From the NCBI GenBank assembly GCA_020718945.1, contig DYRB01000028.1:1-14298 (forward strand): a DNA stretch of 14,298 nucleotides. Direction: 5' to 3'. Shown piece after piece: positions 1 to 5,656 of the stretch. The stretch comes from Lamprocystis purpurea (GTDB lineage: Bacteria > Pseudomonadota > Gammaproteobacteria > Chromatiales > Chromatiaceae). Each line of letters starts with the position of its first letter. Position 1 is the stretch's first letter. Position numbers and translations under genes: made by a program. The notes beneath the pieces were generated by a model. That model saw nothing but the letters and a program-made list of their open reading frames with translations. It was not told where the DNA came from and ran no database searches.

Positions 1-195
1 GGGGTGGCCCCGGAGGTCCGCGTCTACCCAGGGGTCCGGGCCATGCATGACCTCTCCGGTCCACAGGCGGATGCACTGGTCGCCACCCCCCTGACCCAGC
101 CGGAGACGGCCCGGCTCGAGTCCAAGCGGGTCTCCGGCAAGATGGTGGGCAAGGCTTTGGAGACCCTGTGCGCCTTCGCCAAGATTCAATGCTGA
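1..195 (+). CDS. Unrecognised protein, possibly the 3' end of a gene cut by the window edge
   Basis: This frame is open from the left edge to a TGA at 193-195. It could be the C-terminal end of a longer protein, or a 63-residue protein starting at the GTG at 4, or a shorter one from the ATG at 43. Third positions are mostly G or C, as in the real genes further right, which favours coding. I see no signal peptide, membrane helix or familiar motif; the C-terminal half is basic and probably helical (residues around SGKMVGKALETL). It ends 33 bases before the UPF0175 gene on the same strand, so it may be co-transcribed with it. I do not recognise the family and assign no function. Confidence 0.35.
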   Translation, partial: GVAPEVRVYPGVRAMHDLSGPQADALVATPLTQPETARLESKRVSGKMVGKALETLCAFAKIQC

Positions 196-228
196 AAAGG
201 CCATCATCAATAGCTGCGGGAGTGCAAT

Positions 229-483
229 ATGATCCAACTTACCTTACAGATGCCGGAATCGGCCTTTGCCACCCTGCACCAGGCGCCAGACGAGTTCGCC
301 CAGGAAATGCGCGTGGCGGCGGCGGTAAAGTGGTACGAGCTTGGCCGGGTGTCCCAGGGTCGCGCCGCCGAGATCGCCGGCCTGACGCGAGCAACCTTCA
401 TCGATGCGCTCTCGCGCTATCGGGTCAGCCCTTTCCAATATACGGCCGAGGAGTTGGCCGAGGACCTGCGCGATGCGGATTGA
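229..483 (+). CDS. UPF0175 family protein, predicted antitoxin
   Basis: The 84-residue protein has the layout of the UPF0175 family. A short beta-strand start (IQLTLQMPES) is followed by a helix with conserved Ala/Glu, then a helix-turn-helix-like segment at about 39-62 (GRVSQGRAAEIAGLTRATF) and the family ending with SRYRVSPFQYTAEELAEDL. The length is normal. In this family the protein is usually the small DNA-binding partner of a DUF3368 PIN-like toxin, and such a gene follows here with an 11-base overlap. Start: ATG at 229, preceded by GGGAG about seven bases upstream. By analogy with type II pairs it is likely to neutralise the toxin and may bind its own promoter; no operator could be seen with confidence in the 33 bases upstream. 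Family assignment is firm; the antitoxin role is inferred from family and context. Confidence 0.85.
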   Translation: MIQLTLQMPESAFATLHQAPDEFAQEMRVAAAVKWYELGRVSQGRAAEIAGLTRATFIDALSRYRVSPFQYTAEELAEDLRDAD

Positions 484-958
484 GGCCGTTGTCGTCAATG
501 CCTCGCCGCTGATTACGCTCTTTCGGAGTGGGCAGGCGGATCTGTTGCCACGCCTTTTCAGCCGAGTCATCGTGCCCGATGCAGTGTGGCGGGAAGTGAC
601 CGTCGACGAATGGGATGATGCCGCCGCCCGCGATCTGGGTGTGCAACCATGGCCGATCCGGGTGGATGTGGCCACCTCAGCGCAGGTGGAGGCGTGGAAT
701 CTCGGCGCAGGCGAGACGGCGGTCCTGAGCCACGCGCTCGCGCACTCGCCCATGCGTGCGATCATCGACGATGCCGACGCACGCCGCTGCGCCCGGACCC
801 TGGGTATCCCCCTCCTCGGTACCGGAGGGCTGTTGGTGCTGGCCAAGCGTCGGGGCGTATTGCCGTCGGTGACGGAAGGCATTGAAAAATTGCGCAACGC
901 CGGGCTTTGGTTGTCCGATGATTTAGTCGATCTGCTAAAGGCGCAAGCCCTTGAGTAA
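473..958 (+). CDS. DUF3368 PIN-like protein, predicted ribonuclease toxin
   Basis: The 161-residue protein matches DUF3368, a PIN-fold family paired with UPF0175. The N-terminal strand VVVNASPLITL (residues 5-15) carries the PIN beta-1 motif, with Asn where many PIN domains have the first metal-binding Asp; Asn is seen there in some DUF3368 members too. The middle has VIVPDAVWREV, then GAGETAVLSHA with the conserved Glu, then IDDADARRCARTLGIPLLGTGGLLVLAKRRG with the Asp pair and the family signature GT(L/G)G. The ATG at 473 lies inside the end of the UPF0175 gene, an 11-base overlap that suggests translational coupling; the open frame reaches further upstream, but that part is not family-like. 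The expected activity is metal-dependent RNA cleavage. This is inferred from the fold, and the family is less well tested than VapC. Confidence 0.85.
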   Translation: MRIEAVVVNASPLITLFRSGQADLLPRLFSRVIVPDAVWREVTVDEWDDAAARDLGVQPWPIRVDVATSAQVEAWNLGAGETAVLSHALAHSPMRAIIDDADARRCARTLGIPLLGTGGLLVLAKRRGVLPSVTEGIEKLRNAGLWLSDDLVDLLKAQALE

Positions 959-1009
959 ACAGTATGTTGAGATCATCCCCACTAGCCTGCGTCCGCCAGG
1001 AACCCGCGG

Positions 1010-1528
1010 ATGGCGGGAACCTTGAGGCCGACACAGGTCCCCTTCCCGGAGCGGGCAGAGCGCGCACTGGCAGGCCCGAAGCCGGCCTCTCTCCGTGCCG
1101 TCGGCAACCCTGCCTTGCTCGCAGTGCCCTTACTCGGCCTGCTCGCCTCGCGCGACTGCCCCGGCCGCATCCTGCTGGACACCCTGGAGCTTGTTCCACG
1201 GTGGGTCAGCGAGGGCCGGGTGATCCTGAGCGGCTTTCATTCGCCGCTGGAGCAGCAGGTACTGCGCTCGGTGCTGCGCCGCAATGGTCGCGTGGTGAAG
1301 GTCCTGGCCCGCGGCATGGGCGAGTATCATCCACCGGCGCAGGAGCGCGAGCCGCTGACGAACGGGACCATGCTGGTACTAACGGCCCATCCGGACCGCG
1401 TTCTGCGCACCACCCGGGAGACTGCGCTTGCGCGTAACCGGTTGGTCCTGGCACTCGCGACCGAGCTGATCGTCCCTCATGTCGCACCAGCGAGCGGACT
1501 GGCAAGACTACTGTTGGAGTGGAAATGA
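1010..1528 (+). CDS. Short DprA/SLOG-like Rossmann-fold protein
   Basis: The 172-residue protein resembles the Rossmann-like core of DprA (Smf) and the wider SLOG superfamily. The order of segments is: a short lead-in (FPERAERALAGPKPASLRAVGN), a strand and helix ending in GRVILSGFHSPLEQQVLR, which replaces the DprA SGLARGID helix, a strand GRVVKVLARGM, and a C-terminal RNRLVLALATELIVPHVAPASGLARLL that matches DprA RNRIIAGLS...VVEA..SG. Full DprA proteins are about 300-380 residues with extra N-terminal SAM-like and C-terminal winged-helix domains; these are absent. The GSR motif of canonical DprA is not seen. The ATG at 1010 is the first possible start after an in-frame stop at 983-985. The stop overlaps the next gene's ATG (ATGA), so it is coupled to a nucleotidyltransferase. 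A role in ssDNA binding or nucleotide sensing is possible; I cannot choose between them. Confidence 0.72.
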   Translation: MAGTLRPTQVPFPERAERALAGPKPASLRAVGNPALLAVPLLGLLASRDCPGRILLDTLELVPRWVSEGRVILSGFHSPLEQQVLRSVLRRNGRVVKVLARGMGEYHPPAQEREPLTNGTMLVLTAHPDRVLRTTRETALARNRLVLALATELIVPHVAPASGLARLLLEWK

Positions 1529-1836
1529 TCACGCAACCACAGATCGCCACCGCCGTGGAACGATTCGCACAGGCGGCGCAACCGGAGCGCATCCTCCTCT
1601 TCGGCTCCCACGCCCACGGGGAGGCGGGGGATGAGTCGGATCTTGACCTGCTGGTCATCGAGACCGAGGTCCCGGATCGCGCCGCGGAGATGGTGCGCCT
1701 GCGGCGGCTGCTGCGACCCTTACGCATACCGGTCGATGTTCTGGTGTACTCCCGCTCTAAGGTAGAACGCTGGGGCAGCCAGCCCGGCAGCGCCCTGTTC
1801 TGGGCGCTACGGGAGGGGGAGGTGGTCTATGGCTGA
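1525..1836 (+). CDS. Minimal nucleotidyltransferase (MNT domain), first copy
   Basis: The 103-residue protein is a minimal nucleotidyltransferase of the polymerase-beta fold. It shows ILLFGSHAHG at residues 23-32, then ESDLDLLVIE with Asp39 and Asp41 as the metal-binding pair, and a third carboxylate at Asp71 in PVDVLVYS. The end, PGSALFWALREGEVVY, is typical of short MNT proteins encoded beside HEPN genes. Such proteins act as antitoxins, some by adding AMP groups to the HEPN toxin. The ATG at 1525 overlaps the stop of the DprA-like gene (ATGA) and has GGAG five bases upstream; a GTG at 1519 is in frame but less likely. It is followed, with an 8-base overlap, by a second MNT rather than by its own HEPN gene, so it lacks an obvious partner. 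All catalytic acids are present, so activity is likely. Confidence 0.88.
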   Translation: MITQPQIATAVERFAQAAQPERILLFGSHAHGEAGDESDLDLLVIETEVPDRAAEMVRLRRLLRPLRIPVDVLVYSRSKVERWGSQPGSALFWALREGEVVYG

Positions 1837-2215
1837 GCATTCTCTGGCGGAGGTTCCTATGCAGGATATGAAACCGCATCCCCGCTTCGATTCGGATACG
1901 ACTCTTGCGCTGCGGCTCTTTCTGGCGCAGGTCTCGGCGCGGTACCCCGTCGGCGGCGCCTACCTCTTCGGCAGCCGCGCCCGAGGCGATTTCCGGCCGG
2001 ACAGCGACGCCGACGTTGCGCTGCTGCTCCGCGGTCCGCAGGGGGCCTTTCTCGACACCAAGCTGGACTTGGCCGATATCGCCTATGACGTCCTGCTGGA
2101 GACGGGCGTCCGCATCCAGCCTCTGCCGGTCTGGGAAGACGAGTGGGCACACCCGGAAACCTACTCGAATCCCGGATTGCTCGGGAACATCAGCCGCGAG
2201 GGCGTCCGCCTTTGA
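1829..2215 (+). CDS. Minimal nucleotidyltransferase (MNT domain), second copy; predicted HEPN antitoxin
   Basis: The 128-residue protein carries the MNT signature GSRARGDFRPDSDADVALLL at residues 48-67, with Ser49 and the Asp60/Asp62 pair. The C-terminal part (VRIQPLPVWEDEWAHPE, then NPGLLGNISREGVRL) is typical of MNT proteins encoded directly upstream of PF05168-type HEPN proteins. At the place where MNT1 has its third carboxylate (VDV), this protein reads RIQ, so the third metal ligand may be missing or come from elsewhere. The ATG at 1829 overlaps the previous gene by 8 bases and has a purine-rich GGAGG run upstream; an internal ATG at 1859 would give a slightly shorter protein. The stop overlaps the next start (TTGA). 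It is most likely the antitoxin half of a pair with the following HEPN gene. Confidence 0.88.
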   Translation: MAEHSLAEVPMQDMKPHPRFDSDTTLALRLFLAQVSARYPVGGAYLFGSRARGDFRPDSDADVALLLRGPQGAFLDTKLDLADIAYDVLLETGVRIQPLPVWEDEWAHPETYSNPGLLGNISREGVRL

Positions 2216-2610
2216 ATGCCGCCGAGTTGATGACGAAGGCGATGCGCGCGGCGGAGTCGGCGGCGCTTCTGCTCGATGCCGGCGATCTGGACGGCGCCTG
2301 CAACCGCGCCTACTACGCCATGTTCGATGCGGCCAGGGCCGCGCTGCTCGCCAGCGGCATTCAGATGGGTGCGGAAGTCCCACGCACCCACGGCGGCGTG
2401 ATTTCCGCCTTCAGCCTGCACCTGGTCAAGCCTGGGCGGGTCTCACTCGAACTTGGGCGCTCCCTCAACCGCGCAGAGGAGATTCGCCTCGTCGCCGACT
2501 ACAAGGGCGAGACAGTGGACCAGAAACATGCCGCCTGGGCGGTTGCTCAAGCCACCGCCTTTGTTCAGGCAATGCGGCAGGCGCTCCCCTCAGACAGGGG
2601 AGGCGGCTGA
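2212..2610 (+). CDS. HEPN domain protein, predicted toxin of an MNT-HEPN pair
   Basis: The 132-residue, mostly helical protein has the HEPN core of the PF05168 type: CNRAYYAMFDAARAALL at about 30-46, PRTHGGVISAF at 57-67, and a C-terminal helix rich in Ala. In RNase-active HEPN proteins of this kind the motif is Arg-X6-His; here Arg32 is present but the His position is Asp39. Non-His residues at this place occur in related proteins, so this may be a natural variant with weak or altered RNase activity. I chose the TTG at 2212, which overlaps the MNT stop as TTGA and keeps the whole domain (NAAELMTKAMRAAE); the ATG at 2230 is the alternative, and the longer open frame from 2143 adds residues that overlap the MNT gene. 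It should form a complex with the MNT protein encoded just upstream. Confidence 0.85.
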   Translation: MNAAELMTKAMRAAESAALLLDAGDLDGACNRAYYAMFDAARAALLASGIQMGAEVPRTHGGVISAFSLHLVKPGRVSLELGRSLNRAEEIRLVADYKGETVDQKHAAWAVAQATAFVQAMRQALPSDRGGG

Positions 2611-2627
2611 AGGGAGGCGGTTGAGAA

Positions 2628-3455
2628 TTGGCTCAGTCGGTTGTTCAATATTTCGTCGACGAGGCTGGCGACCCGACGCTCTTCAATCGCAAGGGCCGGG
2701 TGATCGTCGGTGACGAGGGGTGTTCGCGTTACTTCATACTGGGCAAACTGGAGATCGAGGAGCCGGGGGTCCTGGCCGCGCAGTTGGCCACGTTGCGTCA
2801 AGAATTGGTCGCCGACCCGTATTTCAAGGCCGTTCCTTCCATGCAGTCGGCACAGAGGAAGACGGCACTCGCCTTCCATGCCAAGGACGACATCCCGGAG
2901 GTTCGCCGTGAGGTCTACCGGCTCCTGTTGAACGCCAAGGTGCGGTTCTATGCCGTCGTCAGGGACAAGACCCATTTGGCGACCTACGTGCAGCAGCAGA
3001 ACGTGCGGGATGCAGGCTATCGCTACCGGGAGGACGAGCAGTACGACCTGTTGGTCAAAGAGCTGTTTGCCAAGCTCCACCACATGGCGGACGAGGTCCG
3101 CATCTGCTTCGCGAAGCGTGGCAACAGGACACGCAACGCCGCGTTTCGCGAGGCACTGGAGCAAGCCGCGGAAGCCTTCGCCAGGAGCTTTGGCTTTACG
3201 CACCCAGCGACCAACGATGTCGTCTCCAGCACGCCACCTCACTGCCCCGGCCTCCAGGCCGTCGACTACTACCTCTGGGCGTTGCAGCGCTTCTACGAGC
3301 GCCGCGAGGACCGGTTCTTGGACCTGATCTGGCCGCAGGTCGGCGAGATCCACGACCTGGACCGCCTGGCGGACGGGCGACGTGGGGTGTTCTACACAAA
3401 ACAAAAGCCGCTCAATCTGGCGGCTCTTGAGACGAAAAGGGGGCCGGGGATATAG
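2628..3455 (+). CDS. DUF3800 domain protein
   Basis: The 275-residue protein matches DUF3800, a family with a predicted RNase H-like fold that is common in accessory islands and has no established biochemical role known to me. The N-terminal strand FVDEAGD (residues 9-15) carries the acidic DE..D motif, followed by the strand RYFILGKLEIEE. FHAKDD at 83-88 and the late segment LQAVDYYLWALQRFYE (209-224), with Asp213, match the conserved helix of the family, where an Asp could complete an acidic active site. The length is normal and the frame is intact. The TTG start at 2628 is supported by AGGGAGG ten bases upstream. It starts 17 bases after the HEPN stop and so could be the last gene of the array. 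Cleavage of nucleic acid is a structural guess only. Confidence 0.78.
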   Translation: MAQSVVQYFVDEAGDPTLFNRKGRVIVGDEGCSRYFILGKLEIEEPGVLAAQLATLRQELVADPYFKAVPSMQSAQRKTALAFHAKDDIPEVRREVYRLLLNAKVRFYAVVRDKTHLATYVQQQNVRDAGYRYREDEQYDLLVKELFAKLHHMADEVRICFAKRGNRTRNAAFREALEQAAEAFARSFGFTHPATNDVVSSTPPHCPGLQAVDYYLWALQRFYERREDRFLDLIWPQVGEIHDLDRLADGRRGVFYTKQKPLNLAALETKRGPGI

Positions 3456-3624
3456 GGCCGGCGGATCGAGACCCACAGACCACACGGCATGAAGCCGAAT
3501 TTTGTCCCTGGCCTACCGCCAAAGATATGCGAGCAGGCGAATCCGATCAAGTCGGACGATACAGGTCCCCCGACTCGGCTGGGTCGGCCCAGGCTCCCTG
3601 CGGGCCGGCAGCCCGACTGGTCCT

Positions 3625-3939
3625 GGCTGCTACGAGGCCCCCGGCGGGACCATCCTGCTCAAGGCCCACCGGGCCATGGAATCCCTGACCCTGGACCGCG
3701 GGTCGGCCCACATCAAGGACGAACTGATGCCCCGCTACGCCAGCCTGGTCTACAACGGCTACTGGTGGAGCCCGGAGCGGCTCATGCTCCAGGCCGCCAT
3801 CGACCAGACCCAGAGCGTGGTCAACGGCGTTTTGCGGCTCAAGCTCTACGAGGGCGGCATCCTGGTGGTGGGGCGTAAGTCCGACACCGACAGCCTGTTC
3901 AGGGAAGCCGAGGGTCTTGCCTTTTGCCCCGGAAGTTGA
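3625..3939 (+). pseudogene. argG: C-terminal fragment of argininosuccinate synthase
   Basis: The frame from 3625 encodes a clear piece of argininosuccinate synthase, the arginine-pathway enzyme that joins citrulline and aspartate. It reads GCYEAPGGTILLKAHRAMES, LTLDR, HIKDELMPRYASLVYNGYWW, SPERLMLQAAIDQTQ, then VRLKLY-like VLRLKLYEGGILVVGRKSDTDSLF. This corresponds roughly to the last quarter of a protein of about 400 residues. Homology stops after DSLF (about 3900): the usual continuation toward the C-terminus is replaced by an unrelated tail and a TGA at 3937-3939. Upstream of 3625 the same frame is open from 3502 but does not resemble the enzyme, so the ATP- and citrulline-binding parts are missing. 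The fragment cannot be a working enzyme. The sequence itself is little decayed, which suggests a recent deletion, partial duplication or insertion event. Confidence 0.85.
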
Positions 3940-3962
3940 TCGCAGAGGCAAAAGCCAAGACC
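3913..3962. repeat. Inverted repeat of 16 bp, one mismatch, at the argG break
   Basis: The arms are GGTCTTGCCTTTTGCC at 3913-3928 and GGCAAAAGCCAAGACC at 3947-3962. They are complementary at 15 of 16 positions, with an 18-base loop. The left arm lies in the unrelated tail of the argG fragment about a dozen bases after homology is lost. As RNA it would form a hairpin, but no T-run follows on either side, so a mobile-element end or a rearrangement scar is at least as likely as a terminator. Confidence 0.6.
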
Positions 3963-4151
3963 TGAGATCCTTCTAGGAAAAAGTGGGGAAAAGGGGCCAG
4001 GCTCAGTTCAGTTAAGCTCCGACCCCCTAATTTAACCAAACCAGGTAATCCCCCGGCTCTGCCGAGGAGACAGTAGAAGTTTGACATTTTCGGGAGTCCA
4101 TCCAGGAATCTCGTCGATATCCTTCCGAGGAGGAAGAAGACGGGCAGGAAG

Positions 4152-4187
4152 GGCCAGTTTCACCGCGGCAGATTCAGGCCAGTTTCA
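4152..4187. repeat. Direct repeat GGCCAGTTTCA, two copies 25 bp apart
   Basis: GGCCAGTTTCA occurs at 4152-4162 and again at 4177-4187. The second copy continues as GGTCGGCC and the first as CCGCGGC. Short tandem-like repeats of the form GGCCAGTTT..GGTCGGC resemble the multiple terminal repeats of IS21-type insertion sequences, as I remember them. No transposase gene is present, so at most this is a remnant of one end. Confidence 0.4.
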
Positions 4188-4380
4188 GGTCGGCCGCGAC
4201 AAGAGATGGATGGGGTGGTCGGTCTTCATAGCTCCAGCCTGAGCGGTACCCGTGTCGCGTCCCCATCCAGCGCGGGGGGTTTGAGGGACGGCAGCCAGCG
4301 GCGCCTGGCCGGCCCTGCGTTGCGGACAGATCCGGCTCCGTGACCGGGTGCTTCGGATGCCTCGCGGCCAGGATTTTCCT

Positions 4381-4430
4381 GGTCGCGAAGCTTCAGCTTC
4401 GCGACCCAAGCCTTGGAAGCTCCAGCTTCC
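4381..4430. repeat. Pair of AAGCT-centred palindromes
   Basis: GGTCGCGAAGCT at 4381-4392 is the exact reverse complement of AGCTTCGCGACC at 4395-4406, separated by TC. Eight bases later GGAAGCT (4415-4421) and AGCTTCC (4424-4430) form a second perfect palindrome around CC. Both share a GAAGCTyCAGCTTC core. Palindromes built on AAGCTCCAGCTT or its complement are widespread intergenic repeats in many bacterial genomes, so this is probably a dispersed REP-like element rather than a site specific to this locus. Confidence 0.65.
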
Positions 4431-4565
4431 CGCTGGGTGAGGGGGTATCAAACCCTTGACCCCTGGCAAACCGGTGGCTCAGGAGAAACGTTTCGGACGG
4501 GGCGAATGCCCCGTCCGGCGTGGGGCCCTGGGTCCAACCAATTCGGCCCGACCCGTCTCGGACCA

Positions 4566-4620
4566 CGGCGGCGCGGTCCCCGGATGTCGGGGGCGACCAC
4601 CGGGCCCGGCCGCGCCGCCG
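4566..4620 (-). terminator. Large GC-rich hairpin just after ppsR, terminator-like
   Basis: CGGCGGCGCGG at 4566-4576 pairs perfectly with CCGCGCCGCCG at 4610-4620 (11 bp). The 33-base interior contains a second small hairpin, CCCCG (4578-4582) with CGGGG (4588-4592). The structure begins two bases after the ppsR stop codon on the - strand, where a terminator or an RNA 3'-end stabiliser would sit. There is no U-tract after it, so intrinsic termination is unproven. Confidence 0.45.
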
Positions 4621-4622
4621 AC

Positions 4623-5435
4623 CTACTCGATGTGGGTCTTGACCCGCTTGAGGATGTGGGAGGAGATCTCTTCGATGGACTGGTTGGTGGTGTTGAGCAC
4701 CGGGACCTCGAGCCGCTTGAACATCTGCGCGGCCCGGCGGATGTCCTCCTGGCAACGTTCCAGGGAGGCGTAGGGGCTGCCCGGGCGGCGCTCTTCGCGG
4801 ATGCGTTGGAGGCGCTGGGCGTCGATGGTCAGGGCGAAGACCTTTTCCCGGCAGGCCCACACCAGGGGGGAGACGTCGCCACGCTCGAAGTCCTCCTCGG
4901 TGATGGGGTAGTTGGCCGGGCGCAGCCCATAGTGCATGGCCAGATACAGGCAGGTCGGGGTCTTGCCGGAGCGCGATACCCCGAGCAGGACCACGTCGGC
5001 ATGATTGAAGTTGTCCGGGCGCACCCCGTCGTCGTTGGCCATGGCGAAGTTGATGGCGTCGATGCGCTTGGTGTAGGAACTCGGCTTGGTGATGGCGTGG
5101 CTGCGCCCGGACTTGCGGCTGGGGGCCACCCCCAGCTCCCGGCTCAGGGGGTCGATGAAGCCTTCGAACAGCTCCAGGTAGAAGCAGTTGCCAGCACGAA
5201 GGATGTCGCCGACCTCAGCATCGAGCATGGTGGCGAAGACCACGGGGCGTACCCCGTCTCGGTCCGCCGCCTCCTGCATGCGCGCCGTCAGGGCCTGGGC
5301 CCGTAGCACCGTGTTGATATAGGGCATGTAGACCTGCTCGAAGTCGACGCTGTCGAACTGGGAGATCAGGCTGTGGCCGACGGTCTCGGCGGTGATGCCG
5401 GTACTCTCGGAGACGAAATAGACGGTGCGTTTCAT
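4623..5435 (-). CDS. ppsR: PEP synthase regulatory protein (bifunctional kinase/pyrophosphorylase)
   Basis: The 270-residue protein is a full-length member of the PSRP family (formerly DUF299). It phosphorylates phosphoenolpyruvate synthase on a threonine using ADP, which switches the enzyme off, and reverses this with inorganic phosphate. It acts in the cytoplasm and controls the flow from pyruvate to PEP. Visible marks are the N-terminal YFVSESTGITAETVGHSL (residues 6-23), the P-loop GVSRSGKT at 152-159 followed by TCLYLAMHYGLRPANYP, and the C-terminal YASLERCQEDIRRA and NTTNQSIEEISSHIL, all typical. The ATG at 5433-5435 gives the standard family start MKRTVYFVS. PEP synthase is not in the window; ppsR is often near ppsA, so that gene could lie elsewhere or have been separated by the rearrangement beside argG. 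Its neighbour on the other strand starts 221 bases away. Confidence 0.95.
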   Translation of the reverse strand: MKRTVYFVSESTGITAETVGHSLISQFDSVDFEQVYMPYINTVLRAQALTARMQEAADRDGVRPVVFATMLDAEVGDILRAGNCFYLELFEGFIDPLSRELGVAPSRKSGRSHAITKPSSYTKRIDAINFAMANDDGVRPDNFNHADVVLLGVSRSGKTPTCLYLAMHYGLRPANYPITEEDFERGDVSPLVWACREKVFALTIDAQRLQRIREERRPGSPYASLERCQEDIRRAAQMFKRLEVPVLNTTNQSIEEISSHILKRVKTHIE

Positions 5436-5547
5436 GGAAGATCGCAGGCGAGGGGGCTGGTAGTTGGGGCCGCGGGGGAGTCTACAGCCAAGGGCCGCGG
5501 CGGCTCGCCCTCAACCCGAGGCGCCTGACCCACATCAATGCGTGGTC

Positions 5548-5563
5548 TGGGGGCTTTCCCCCA
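5548..5563. repeat. Short hairpin in the ppsR upstream region
   Basis: TGGGGG at 5548-5553 and CCCCCA at 5558-5563 form a perfect 6-bp stem with a 4-base loop. It lies in the 221-base region between the divergent ppsR and the 151-residue gene, which must hold the promoters of both. I could not place convincing -10/-35 elements. The hairpin may be a regulatory or leader structure. Confidence 0.35.
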
Positions 5564-5656
5564 TAGTATCCGGCCAGGCCCCTGCTGTCGTTCACCCCCG
5601 GGACGCGCCAGTACGCAGGGGTCAGTGCCCGCCTATCCAACCCCAGGAGGCTCTCC

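Larger units (their letters stand above)
3940..4622. other. Gene-free stretch of about 680 bp with repeats
   Basis: I see no convincing gene here on either strand. From left to right it holds the right arm of the inverted repeat, an imperfect hairpin with arms at 3993-4003 (starting GGGG) and 4015-4026 (ending CCCC), an AT-richer patch at 4027-4045, an 11-bp direct repeat, a 9-bp inverted repeat (TGGATGGGG at 4207-4215 with CCCCATCCA at 4261-4269), two AAGCT-type palindromes, and a large GC-rich hairpin next to the ppsR stop. The base composition of 3960-4110 is visibly less GC-rich than its surroundings. The density of small repeats and the adjacent gene fragment fit an old insertion or recombination site. 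Confidence 0.6.

Noticed and set aside
964..1437. + strand open frame overlapping the DprA-like gene with an ATG start
   Set aside because: The translation is Arg/Pro/Gly-rich without strands or family features; the 1010-1528 frame carries the DprA-like pattern.
2565..3485. - strand open frame of 306 codons opposite the DUF3800 gene
   Set aside because: It looks like the antisense of DUF3800; the + strand frame has family motifs and a good ribosome site.
4081..4109. TTGACA with AGGAAT 17 bases downstream as a sigma-70 promoter
   Set aside because: The -10 match is poor (three of six) and no gene starts downstream on the + strand.
4413..5306. Long + strand open frame of 297 codons
   Set aside because: It lies almost entirely opposite ppsR, whose protein is clearly recognisable, and its own translation is Gly/Val/Asp-rich with no family features. 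It is a GC-driven shadow.
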